Origin: CAYRHJ01 sp964424105 | GTDB taxonomy: Bacteria; Planctomycetota; Phycisphaerae; UBA1845 | Direction: 5' to 3' | DNA: 64,000 nucleotides | NCBI GenBank assembly: GCA_964424105.1 | Contig: CAYRHJ010000001.1 | Span: 118,766 to 182,765 of the forward strand | In this document: positions 35,598-44,605 of the stretch, piece after piece | Position numbering within the stretch: the stretch's first letter is position 1 | Layout of the letters: each line of letters begins with the position of its first letter | Notes under the pieces: model-generated | What the model was told of the DNA's origin: nothing | Databases searched by the model: none | The model's input: only the letters and a program-made list of their open reading frames with translations | Program-made: the position numbers and the translations under genes

Positions 35598-38500
35598 CTA
35601 TCCCCGCCGAACGGGTGGTCGCCGGTTGCTCGGTTGCGTCGGACGGCGCGTTGGCTGGGCAGGCCGGGACGGCGAACGGCCTCCCGCCTGGTTCGGGCTT
35701 TGCGAATTCTCCTGAATCACTCGTTCCAGCAACCGGGAAACCTCGTCCGGTGACATATTCATCAGCTTGATCGAACGGATGCCCATTCCACCGGACGAGC
35801 CCATGCCGGAAAGGCTATCCACCAGAAGCCTCACATCAGGAAACAGTGTCGGCGTGCCCGTCACCACCAGCGCGTGCGCCCTTCGATCGGATGTAATCAC
35901 CACCGACCCCGGGTCCATGCCTTGAACATTCTGCGCTCGAATCTGTTCTCCCTGATTGATCGTCGTCTCGATGGTCTGGGCCATATCCTCCAGGTTGATA
36001 CCCTCCGCCACCGGAATAATCGTGTAACTTACCTGATCCTCCGGCTTTTCGGAATCCAATTCCGCAATCAATCCGTCAATCATCCCAAAATCGGAAGCGC
36101 TGGCCCGAATGATCAGCGTATTGCTGTGCTCGTCGGCCGCGATGACCGGTGTATTCAACACCCCGCTCGAACCTCGTCCGCCTCGACCTCTCCCGGACGT
36201 GCCTTCCACGAACATCTGCGTCAGAACCGGCTCGATGATCGATGCACGGGCATGACGTAACGCAATAATCCGCGGAGCTGTCGTCGCCCCTTCAATCTCA
36301 ACGTCCAGCTTGGCGATCGTCGCTTTCAGTCTGGCCACTTCATCAACATCGCCGGAAATAACCATAGTATTGTTCAATGGGTTGGACATCACCCGAACGT
36401 CGCCCATCAATTCCGCACCTCGGCCACGCTGCTGACCGGGCTTTTGCAAGTAGCTTTCCAACGCCTCCTGCATCATTTCCGCGTCCGTGTGCTTCAGGGC
36501 GATAACCTCGATCTCGCCAAGTTCAGCCGACGCGGTATCGAGCATTTGAATCGTTTCCAAAACCTGCTCATATTTCCGCTCGTTGGCCTTGATGACCACC
36601 ATGTTCGTGCCCCGCGGACTCGAAATCTGCACCGTGGCCTGTCCCCGAACGTCCCGCCCACCCGACGTCACGAACAGCGGCTGAAGCGCCTGAACGATGC
36701 TCTCCGCGTCGCCGGTCTTGATCTCCACGACGTGAACGTCCGAATCGCTCGCCCCAGGCTTGTCAAACTCAGCCACCACCTTGGCGATCTCTTCCATCTT
36801 TTCAGGCGAAGCCGAAACAATGACCGACATCGCCGTCCCTTCCGGCACCGCGATGACCTCGTCTCGCGGGTTCGCCTGTCGACCCTGGGGGCGGTAGATC
36901 TGTCGAATCGCGTCGGCGATCGTCCACGGACTGGTGTTGGCCAGCACGAAACTGCGAATTTCCCGCGAGCCGGCTTCTTCCGAACTGATGTCCAACGCCC
37001 GCACAATCTCGCTGACCCGACCCAGCTCCTCATCGTTCGCATACACAATCAGTGAATTGGTAGCCAAATCCCCGAAAATGGTCATGGCCGGCTGTCCCTG
37101 CTGCGTGCGGATGTTCTGTCGAAACATGGTGTCGAGGTTGCGGGCCAACTCCTGGGCGTTTGCGTACTTCAACTTGACGACGTGCTCCCGGCGCTGAATG
37201 GTCGACTCCACGTCGATCTCCCCCAGCGTCCGCTCGATTTCAGCCAAAATCTCCGGCGTGGCTGTGATCACCAGCTTGCTCGTCCCGCGGTCCTGGCCCA
37301 CTTCGACCTCGTCCTCCGGCCGCTGACCGCGTTGCTTGCGATACATGTTCTGCAACATCTGCGTTAACGAATTGATGTCCGCATACAGAACGCTGTAAAC
37401 ACGCGTTTCCCGCTCTTTCAGCATCGCCGGCTTGACGTCCATGGTCTTTGCGAGGGCCACCACGTCCGCAATGTCGTTCTGCGACCCGCTGATGATCAGC
37501 GAGTTCATCGACTCATTGGCGATGACGGCCATCGGCTGCTGGCCTTCGCGCTTCTGACCCGGTCGAGCACGATTCAGTTCGTCGTTGATCAACCGTGCGA
37601 TCTCCGCGGCCTCGCCGTGTTCCAGCGTGACGATCTCGCGCTGGCGGGCACTACCCATGGCCTGCTCCTCCAGCGGCTTGATCATCTTGGCGTAAATCTC
37701 GTCGACTTCGTTATTCGGCCCACGAACGATGATGCTGTTGTTGGACTGATTGGCCTCCGCCGTCGTTCCCTCGCCCCCGCGCCCGCGACCTGCCCCATAA
37801 ACAGTGTTGATGTTGCGGGCCAGCTCGCTCGCGTTGGCGTTGACCAGTTGATAAATGGCCGTCACGATCTGGGCCTGTTCCGACGGCTCGACGTCGATCT
37901 GTCCCAGCGCCTTTTGCATCAGCAGGAACGACGTCGGACCGCCCAGCACCACGATCGAATTCGTCCGATCGTCCGCCACCGCCGTAAACACGTCCAGGGC
38001 GCTCTTGGGCACCTGTCGGCCCAACTGCTGAACCATCGTCATCAACTTTTCATACACATCAACCGCCTTGGCATGGGTCAGCGGAAACGACCGCACGTCG
38101 ATATTGGTGGACGGCTGATCCATCCCCCGAGCCAGACGTTCGATTTCAAGAAATACGTCGTCCGGGGCGCTCACGAAGATTTGCTTGCTGGATTCGTCGC
38201 CGATGATCTTGACGGCGTCGTTCTTCTGCGAACCGCTCTGGAATACGTCCTGAAGCGTGCGGGCGATCTCTTCCGCGGAACCCAGTGCCAACTTGATGAC
38301 CCTCGGTTTAGCCAACCCGCCGGCAAGGTCATCCATCTCCGCAATACGGTTCGTCACTTCCTGCCGCATGGGTTCCGGGGCGATAATCAGGATCGTATTC
38401 GATCCCGCATCGCCGACGAACTTGATAGGCTGCCCACCGCCCCGCAACGACGTCCCGCCGCCGTACGCGTTATTCATGGTCGACGCGACGGCCAACGCGT

Positions 38501-41500
38501 CAGCGTTCTTCAACTGAACCGTGATGACGGCCTGCTGCTGGCCCAGGTCTTTGTCAAGTTCCTTGATAATGGGCTCGATCTTATCAAAATCAACGTCCAA
38601 TGCCCGCACGATCAACGTGTTCGTGCGGGATTCTGCCGCGAACGTAGCCTGGTTCACCGCGTTGGGATCGAATTCCTCCGCCGAAGCACGCGTCGCCGAC
38701 TGAACGCCGAAAATCTCCTTCAATTGCACCGCCACACTGGTGGCGTCGGCGTGCCGGAACACGTACGTACGGGTTACCAGCACCGGAATCTCTTGGGCCT
38801 CCAATTCCTCGATCAACTTAGCGATCAATTCGATCGCCGCCTCGGGCGCCATCACCAACAACGTATTGGCTTGCTCGTTGCTGGTGATGACGATGTCGCT
38901 CGACGCATTGATCGCCCCTTCGCCGATAGCGCCGAGGTTCAGATTCAACAACGCATCTTCCAATTGCTGCTGCACGCCCGCCTGCTGTTGACCCCGACCA
39001 CGCTGCACCGGCATCCGTCGTGCGCCCGCAGCGCTCGGATCCTGTGTGATGCCCAACAGAACCTTTAGCTGGCCCTCAACGTCCGTCGCCTTCAACTTGG
39101 TCAGCTTGAATATGCGGTGCTTGTTGGTGACGTCCGCGGGGCGATCAATGGTGGCCAACAGATCGACGATGATGGGAAAATCTTCCGTGGACGCTTTCAC
39201 GATGATGGCCCGCAACTGCGGATCAGGGTGGATGCGGATTTCGCCCGTGCCCACTTGCTTGGTCTCTTCCTCGGCACCCTCCTCGCCCGGCATCATCGGC
39301 AAACCCGTCTTCGGATCGATGGGCAGTTGAGGTTGGCCCCCCGGCTGCTGTCCACGCTGCGCCATCTGTTGCTGCAACCGCTGCAATTGCATCTGCTGCC
39401 GCATCACTTGCAACTGCTGCTGCGCAGGGTTAACGCCGCGCTGTTGCGCTTGCTGCGCCCGGACCGCACCGAACATGTTCGCCAGAATGTCAGCCGCCAC
39501 GTTCACATCACGATATCGAATCCGAAACACGCGAATGTCAGGCTTGGTGCTCATGGACTTGAACTCGTCCATGATCGATTCCAATACCTCCTTGACTTCG
39601 TCCACCTCCCGCGGGCTGCCCTCGATGGCTACCACCCCACCGCGATCATCGAATCGCACCCGTAGCGGCGGCGAGGGCGGCGGCGCTGATTCCGTTGCAG
39701 CCTCGGATACGTCTGAATCGACATTTCCACCAGCCACGCTGATACTGCGGATCATCTCAGCCGCCGCAGAACGCTTGGCCTCTTCCGTTGCCGACTCTTC
39801 GGTCTGATTGGCTCCAGCCTCACCGTCTTCGCTCTCCGCTGCCGCCTGACTCATCGCCAACGCAGACGTCGCCCCAATCGCATCGATCAGCGATTGCGGG
39901 ATGACGCAAGGTCGATACGCCTTCAGTTCCTCGATCGGCGGCAGGTCCTCGCCGATCCGCTCCAACTCAACGTTGATGTCCGGCATGCGCATCTTCAACG
40001 CCGCAGCCAATTCGCTCGGCAAAACGTTGGAAACGCTGATGAACTCGCGCTTGACCTCCACCGCCTTATCCGACTCCTTGTCAACGAACTGACGAATCTG
40101 CTCTTCCACGAACGAATTGTGTTCCGGGAGACACTTCACCACCAGAATCTTCGTCCCGCTGATATAATCGACGTCCGGTGAATCGCCGCCGTATGGCCAA
40201 ACCGTCTTCAAAACGCTGTCCAACTTCGAAGACGCATCAAACGCGTCCGCGTGTTGAAGCTCATACATCAAAATGGGCATACCACGAGGCGGCAATCCAA
40301 TGTCTTCAGGATCATCCGGATCGTACAGATTCACCACCGTGTCGATCTCGTAAATCTTCGCCGGAGTCGCACGCGCGATGATGATGCGGTTCACATAATC
40401 AATCGACAGCGTGATCTCCGTCCCATTCCGAATACCCGTCGAAGCCTCGAAAAAGTCGAATCCTTCTTCCTGAACACGCTGCTTGGCCAACTGCGCCTGC
40501 CCAGGAGCGTCGCACAACGCGATGATCGAATCCGCCAACTGTTCAAGATCAGCCTGCTTGATGTGATAAATCTTGATCGTTTGCTCCGGCTGAGCGCCGC
40601 TGTCCAAATCCCGGATCCAACGCTCCACCTGGTCCACGTCGGTCTGGAATCCACTGACAATCACCGATCCGCCCCCCGGCGCCGCTGCCACCGTCACTTC
40701 GTCGGTCACTTGAGTCAGCGCCGCCGCCGTCCCCGGCGTTTTGACGCGAGGCCGACGAGGCGACGGTTTGGAAACCCCACCACTCAACAACGCTCCAACA
40801 GCTTCAATAACCTGATCAGGCGTGGACCGCGTCAGCGTGATGACCCGCATGATGCGGTCGCCCCGACTATCAGGCTTGTCAAGTTGGCCGATCAACGCCT
40901 CAACTTCAGGCATGATCGATTTCGGCGCCGTCACCATCAGACGCTCACCTTGAATATCAGAGCTGACCATCACCGACGTGCCCTGCATGGTCATCGCTCG
41001 CTGTTTCGGGTCGGAGGCTTCGGAAACCCCACCCGTCGCCCGCAACTCCTGTTCGCGGTTCTTCAACACCGGCTCGATCAGCGGGGCGATGGACTCGGCG
41101 CTCACATACTGCAACGCGAAAAACCGCAACTCGAACGCATCCGGCGCGTCACCCTCCAACAGCAACGCCAGCGCCTCCTCGATCTTGACGAATGCATCCT
41201 CCGGCGCATTCACCAGAATCCGCCGCGCCACGCTTTGCGCCACGATGCGAACGTCGCCGCTCCCCACAATCGGCGGCGCGCCCGGACGACGCCCCGTCGG
41301 TGCGCCCGTCACAATCGAATCCAATTGCGTCGCTATTTCCTGAACGTCCAGACCGCGCGGCACGTGGTAGGAACGCAACAACGCGTTGTCAGCCGTCTCC
41401 ACGTCCAATTGGGCGATGATCGCCCCAGCCTCCTTCAATTCCTCCGGCAATCCGCTCACCGCCATCGTCTGACCGACCACCGACACGACCAACCCCTGAC

Positions 41501-43793
41501 CTCCCGCCGCGGGTTGGCGAGAACCAGGTGGCCGGCCCTGCCCGCCAACCACACCCGACTGCAAAATAGTCTGAATGGCCGCAGGATCCGCAAAACGAAT
41601 CTCGAATAATTCCCAAGCACGACCGTCGGTCGGTTGATCAATTTCCGCAAGGATCGCTCGAATCTGCGCGATTTCCGCCGGGCTGGCATCCGTCATCAGG
41701 ACGGCGTTCCCTGCCGGCGAAAGCTTCGGCAAACTGGCCGCACTCTGCGCGCGCCCCGAAACCAGCGGATTCAACACCACGATCGCTTCCTCCGCCGTGA
41801 TGTAGTTCAACGCGATGCGCGCAAATCCAGCCGGGTCCGCCGCAAGGTCCTCAGCCTGCTTGATCAGCGGCAGGTACTTGTTGACCCAGTCGTGTTCGGT
41901 GCACATCACGTAGATCGTCTTGCTGACCTCGTCGATGTGAACGTTCGTACCACCACCAGCCGCCGCCACCGGTGTCCGACTTCGCCTTCCCTTGCCGCCC
42001 GGAGGCAAAACGGTCCCACCCTGCGAATCCACCAAGGCCATCAAGTCCACGACAGCCTGTGGCGAGCCATTCACCATTTGATACGAATGCATCGTTTGTG
42101 GCTCGGTCGGCACGTCCAGCTTGGCGATGATGGACTTCGCCGTTTCGACGTCTTCCTTACCTCCAATCAATATCAAAACATTGCTGCCCGGTTCTGCCAC
42201 GGCGTTGAACGGATCGCCGCCCTTGGCTTTGCCAGCCGTGATGACCTGCGGCAATAGAATCGCCAATTGCGACGCGTCGGCGTTTTGCAACTCCATAAAC
42301 ACGGGTCCGCCGTCCGTCAGCGGAACGTCGAACAGCGTCACCAGATGTCGCACGTACTCGATTTCACCCTCGGATCCGACGACGACCAACGTGTTCGTTC
42401 GCGCGACCGGCAACAGCATGATCTCTTCACCCAACGCCCCACCCCCAGCTTGGCCAGCCAATTTAGGGTTCCGCTGGGCGCGACGTTTTTGAGCCGGCGT
42501 CTGCTGCCCTGCCGCCGGCGCGATCGGCGCCGACGTCCCCTTGGCAATCAAGGGTTGAAGAATGATGACCAGGTCGTCCACCTTGGCGTGTTGAATGGGA
42601 ATCAGCACCGGATTGGTCTCGACCCCCAGGTTCACGTCGATGAAATCCAGCATGGTCTTGATTTCCGTGATCTGCTTCGGGACTGCCCGCACGACGATCA
42701 CCCCCTGCGCATCATCCGGGAACATGATCGTGCGTTGACCCGGAAGAACGATGCCCTGATCCCCCACTGCCCGAGGCCGACCCGGCACTTGGCCCGCCTC
42801 GTTAAGCTCGTCCATCAGCAGCCGTAGCGTCTCCACTGCCTGCGACGGCGCGATATTGCCCACCGCCAGCTTTTCCAGCACGCGCGGGTCATCCGCCGCC
42901 CCTTCGAACAATCGAATCAGCTCCAGATACTTCTTGATATCCTTGACCAGGGCGAAAATAGCCAGCGAGTTCGTGCCCTCCAGCGGGGCGATGCGAACGT
43001 AGTCCGGCATGAAATCTCGCAGAATGGCGAACTGGGCCACCGACGTGTCCGTCGGCGTGTATTGCAGCATAGCCAACTCGTTGTCATCAATGTCCGCCGC
43101 CTCGAAACTGGCCAGATCCATGAAAATGTGGTCCAGCTCAATGTAACGCCATATGTCCGTGACGCGCAACACCTCCAGATGCTTCGCGTCCTGCTTGTGC
43201 AACAGCCAATAAGGCTCAATGGCGCTGTACTTGAACAGCAGCAACCGCACGCGGGTCAACGCGCTCTTGAAATCCATCTCCTCGTCACTGACGAACGTCA
43301 CCACGCCGCTGGGTGCTTCGCCCAGCACCGGCAAGCCCGACATCCGACCGAAATTCTCAACCAACTCCTTGTACGTGCCATTCACGATGCTGAACACGTA
43401 ATTCCGCTCCTCAGCCGGGCGATCCATATTCGCCGCGTCGAGATTCACCCGAGACTGAACCGGCTCGCCCGGTCGCCCCTGATCCGCCGTCGGTTGCTGC
43501 ACTCCTCGACGAGCCGGTGCCCGCCCGCTGGGACGCGTAATCTGCGGCACTTGACGTTTCTGCTCCGCCTTCTGTGATTTCAGATCCTCACCTTGCGATT
43601 GCGCCAACGCCTTCCCAGGCGCGCTTGCGGAACTCGGCTCTTCGACATAACGCAATCGGCCCGGTTCTTCCGACGGCTCCGCTGGCGGATCGTTGGGATA
43701 ACCTCGGGCCACACCCGCCGATACCACCAATCCCATCAACACCGCCCAGTCCAAGCGCCGAAATACATTTGCTGTCTGATTCATGTCGGCCAT
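35598..43793 (-). CDS. Giant protein of about 28 secretin N-type modules without a secretin barrel
   Basis: A 2731-residue exported protein (signal peptide about 10-31; ATG 43784 is an alternative start). After a Pro/Arg/Gln-rich linker, residues about 128-215 form an N0/STN-like domain (VFSIVNGTYKELVENFGRMSG). I then count about 28 N1-type modules to residue 2670, each pairing a half such as VxLKHADAxxxAxxLxxxF with a half such as TNTLIVxAxxxDFxxIxxLIxELD. Loops are rich in Gly, Arg and Gln; one near 39330-39470 is strongly Gln-rich. Residues 2671-2698 are only the first half of a module, followed by a 33-residue tail with eight Arg and no acidic residue. No beta-barrel secretin domain exists. 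Position between PilOP-like and secretin genes suggests a periplasmic ring stack or rod linking them. Confidence 0.85.
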   Translation of the reverse strand: MADMNQTANVFRRLDWAVLMGLVVSAGVARGYPNDPPAEPSEEPGRLRYVEEPSSASAPGKALAQSQGEDLKSQKAEQKRQVPQITRPSGRAPARRGVQQPTADQGRPGEPVQSRVNLDAANMDRPAEERNYVFSIVNGTYKELVENFGRMSGLPVLGEAPSGVVTFVSDEEMDFKSALTRVRLLLFKYSAIEPYWLLHKQDAKHLEVLRVTDIWRYIELDHIFMDLASFEAADIDDNELAMLQYTPTDTSVAQFAILRDFMPDYVRIAPLEGTNSLAIFALVKDIKKYLELIRLFEGAADDPRVLEKLAVGNIAPSQAVETLRLLMDELNEAGQVPGRPRAVGDQGIVLPGQRTIMFPDDAQGVIVVRAVPKQITEIKTMLDFIDVNLGVETNPVLIPIQHAKVDDLVIILQPLIAKGTSAPIAPAAGQQTPAQKRRAQRNPKLAGQAGGGALGEEIMLLPVARTNTLVVVGSEGEIEYVRHLVTLFDVPLTDGGPVFMELQNADASQLAILLPQVITAGKAKGGDPFNAVAEPGSNVLILIGGKEDVETAKSIIAKLDVPTEPQTMHSYQMVNGSPQAVVDLMALVDSQGGTVLPPGGKGRRSRTPVAAAGGGTNVHIDEVSKTIYVMCTEHDWVNKYLPLIKQAEDLAADPAGFARIALNYITAEEAIVVLNPLVSGRAQSAASLPKLSPAGNAVLMTDASPAEIAQIRAILAEIDQPTDGRAWELFEIRFADPAAIQTILQSGVVGGQGRPPGSRQPAAGGQGLVVSVVGQTMAVSGLPEELKEAGAIIAQLDVETADNALLRSYHVPRGLDVQEIATQLDSIVTGAPTGRRPGAPPIVGSGDVRIVAQSVARRILVNAPEDAFVKIEEALALLLEGDAPDAFELRFFALQYVSAESIAPLIEPVLKNREQELRATGGVSEASDPKQRAMTMQGTSVMVSSDIQGERLMVTAPKSIMPEVEALIGQLDKPDSRGDRIMRVITLTRSTPDQVIEAVGALLSGGVSKPSPRRPRVKTPGTAAALTQVTDEVTVAAAPGGGSVIVSGFQTDVDQVERWIRDLDSGAQPEQTIKIYHIKQADLEQLADSIIALCDAPGQAQLAKQRVQEEGFDFFEASTGIRNGTEITLSIDYVNRIIIARATPAKIYEIDTVVNLYDPDDPEDIGLPPRGMPILMYELQHADAFDASSKLDSVLKTVWPYGGDSPDVDYISGTKILVVKCLPEHNSFVEEQIRQFVDKESDKAVEVKREFISVSNVLPSELAAALKMRMPDINVELERIGEDLPPIEELKAYRPCVIPQSLIDAIGATSALAMSQAAAESEDGEAGANQTEESATEEAKRSAAAEMIRSISVAGGNVDSDVSEAATESAPPPSPPLRVRFDDRGGVVAIEGSPREVDEVKEVLESIMDEFKSMSTKPDIRVFRIRYRDVNVAADILANMFGAVRAQQAQQRGVNPAQQQLQVMRQQMQLQRLQQQMAQRGQQPGGQPQLPIDPKTGLPMMPGEEGAEEETKQVGTGEIRIHPDPQLRAIIVKASTEDFPIIVDLLATIDRPADVTNKHRIFKLTKLKATDVEGQLKVLLGITQDPSAAGARRMPVQRGRGQQQAGVQQQLEDALLNLNLGAIGEGAINASSDIVITSNEQANTLLVMAPEAAIELIAKLIEELEAQEIPVLVTRTYVFRHADATSVAVQLKEIFGVQSATRASAEEFDPNAVNQATFAAESRTNTLIVRALDVDFDKIEPIIKELDKDLGQQQAVITVQLKNADALAVASTMNNAYGGGTSLRGGGQPIKFVGDAGSNTILIIAPEPMRQEVTNRIAEMDDLAGGLAKPRVIKLALGSAEEIARTLQDVFQSGSQKNDAVKIIGDESSKQIFVSAPDDVFLEIERLARGMDQPSTNIDVRSFPLTHAKAVDVYEKLMTMVQQLGRQVPKSALDVFTAVADDRTNSIVVLGGPTSFLLMQKALGQIDVEPSEQAQIVTAIYQLVNANASELARNINTVYGAGRGRGGEGTTAEANQSNNSIIVRGPNNEVDEIYAKMIKPLEEQAMGSARQREIVTLEHGEAAEIARLINDELNRARPGQKREGQQPMAVIANESMNSLIISGSQNDIADVVALAKTMDVKPAMLKERETRVYSVLYADINSLTQMLQNMYRKQRGQRPEDEVEVGQDRGTSKLVITATPEILAEIERTLGEIDVESTIQRREHVVKLKYANAQELARNLDTMFRQNIRTQQGQPAMTIFGDLATNSLIVYANDEELGRVSEIVRALDISSEEAGSREIRSFVLANTSPWTIADAIRQIYRPQGRQANPRDEVIAVPEGTAMSVIVSASPEKMEEIAKVVAEFDKPGASDSDVHVVEIKTGDAESIVQALQPLFVTSGGRDVRGQATVQISSPRGTNMVVIKANERKYEQVLETIQMLDTASAELGEIEVIALKHTDAEMMQEALESYLQKPGQQRGRGAELMGDVRVMSNPLNNTMVISGDVDEVARLKATIAKLDVEIEGATTAPRIIALRHARASIIEPVLTQMFVEGTSGRGRGGRGSSGVLNTPVIAADEHSNTLIIRASASDFGMIDGLIAELDSEKPEDQVSYTIIPVAEGINLEDMAQTIETTINQGEQIRAQNVQGMDPGSVVITSDRRAHALVVTGTPTLFPDVRLLVDSLSGMGSSGGMGIRSIKLMNMSPDEVSRLLERVIQENSQSPNQAGGRSPSRPAQPTRRPTQPSNRRPPVRRG

Positions 43794-43823
43794 CTATCTA
43801 TCTCCCGATCCGTGGACGCTCCA

Positions 43824-43859
43824 CCGGTCAATTATGTTCTTTCATCGATTCGCTTATGC
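43824..43859 (-). promoter_or_regulatory. Possible promoter of the giant N-module gene
   Basis: On the minus strand CATAAT (43836-43831) matches the -10 consensus at five of six bases and would place a start about 30 nt before ATG 43793. It lies at the junction with the innermost 22-nt repeat. No good -35 box is seen at standard spacing, so an activator bound at the repeats may be needed. Confidence 0.3.
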
Positions 43860-43919
43860 ACTGTCATCGATTCACTTATGTTCATTCATCGTTTCACTTA
43901 TGTTCATTCATCGATTCGT
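43832..43919 (-). repeat. Four tandem 22-nt direct repeats upstream of the giant gene
   Basis: Units lie at 43832-43853, 43854-43875, 43876-43897 and 43898-43919. On the minus strand each contains GAATCGATGA (one unit GAAACGATGA) and ends CATAA. The period of 22 is close to two DNA turns, so repeated sites face the same side of the helix, as in arrays of activator or repressor sites. Confidence 0.75.
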
Positions 43920-44009
43920 TCAAACCCATTCCACCGCACCACCCAGCCCGCACCACCCAGCCTGCACGAATCCTCCCCGTCGGTGAACGGGCGCCCCACC
44001 GCCTCTTTC

Positions 44010-44129
44010 AGAGCCGCGACCCTGGACGCGACCAAGGCGGGAGCGTCCAGTATGGCAAACGGACGAGGCAGTCTGTGGCACGCGAACCGCGCCACTCCTG
44101 CCGGCAACCACCCATTCAGGGAGCGGTCC
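44010..44129. repeat. Family E element: family D repeat split by a hairpin insert
   Basis: Begins CAGAGCCGCGACC and ends GGGAGCGGTCCCC, the two ends of family D. About 95 nt lie between them, starting with an 8-bp inverted repeat CTGGACGC...GCGTCCAG. A second copy with the same layout is at 57001-57123. Confidence 0.7.
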
Positions 44130-44161
44130 CCCCGCGAACCACACTTTCACGAGCCGCGAGC

Positions 44162-44429
44162 GCATGGGTGCCCCATCCATCGCGCAGCGATGGGTGGGGT
44201 CCCGATGATCCGCGTTCGGAGAATCTCGAACACGCTAGTTAACCGTCATTCCGGCGAAAGCCGAGATCCAGAATCCCGCCCACCGTCACTCAACCGCATG
44301 GGTGCCCCATCCATCGCGCAGCGATGGGTGGGGTCCCGATGATCCGCGTTTGGAGAATCTCGAACACGCTAGTTAACCGTCATTCCGGCGAAAGCCGGAA
44401 TCCAGAATCCCGCCGACCGTCTCTCACCC
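44162..44429. repeat. 134-nt tandem duplication carrying repeat families B and A
   Basis: Unit 1 (44162-44295) and unit 2 (44296-44429) each start GCATGGGTGCCCCATCCATC (family B), continue through CTCGAACACGCTAGTTAACC and contain a family A palindrome (44245-44271, 44379-44405). The copies differ at only a few bases until their last 16 nt. Confidence 0.8.
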
Positions 44430-44605
44430 GCCAATCCGCCACTTATCCGACCCGCGATCGCATGCCTGCCCAACCTCTTCAGACGTGGGAGACGCGCTTC
44501 CTCGCACCCAACCGGCCCATCATCGCATCGGCCCCCGACGGGTCAATCTATTTCTTCAACCGATTCACAATCCCGCATCCCATAGTCCCTAACGCAGGCC
44601 ACTCT

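Larger units (their letters stand above)
43794..44605. other. Intergenic region filled with repeats
   Basis: An 812-nt space inside the secretion locus. It holds the 22-nt array, a family E element (44010-44129), and a 134-nt tandem duplication carrying families A and B (44162-44429). 44430-44605 shows nothing recognisable. Confidence 0.7.

Noticed and set aside
35598..43793. The giant gene as an assembly artefact of collapsed or expanded repeats
   Set aside because: Modules are diverged at DNA level and have different loops, so misassembly from identical repeats is unlikely.
35598..43793. Calling the giant a second secretin (PilQ)
   Set aside because: No secretin core motifs of the VPxLGDIPxLGxLF type exist in it; it ends in half an N-type module and a basic tail.
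43832..43919. Possible small CRISPR array (regular 22-nt repeats)
   Set aside because: Units are contiguous with no spacers, and no cas gene is in the window.
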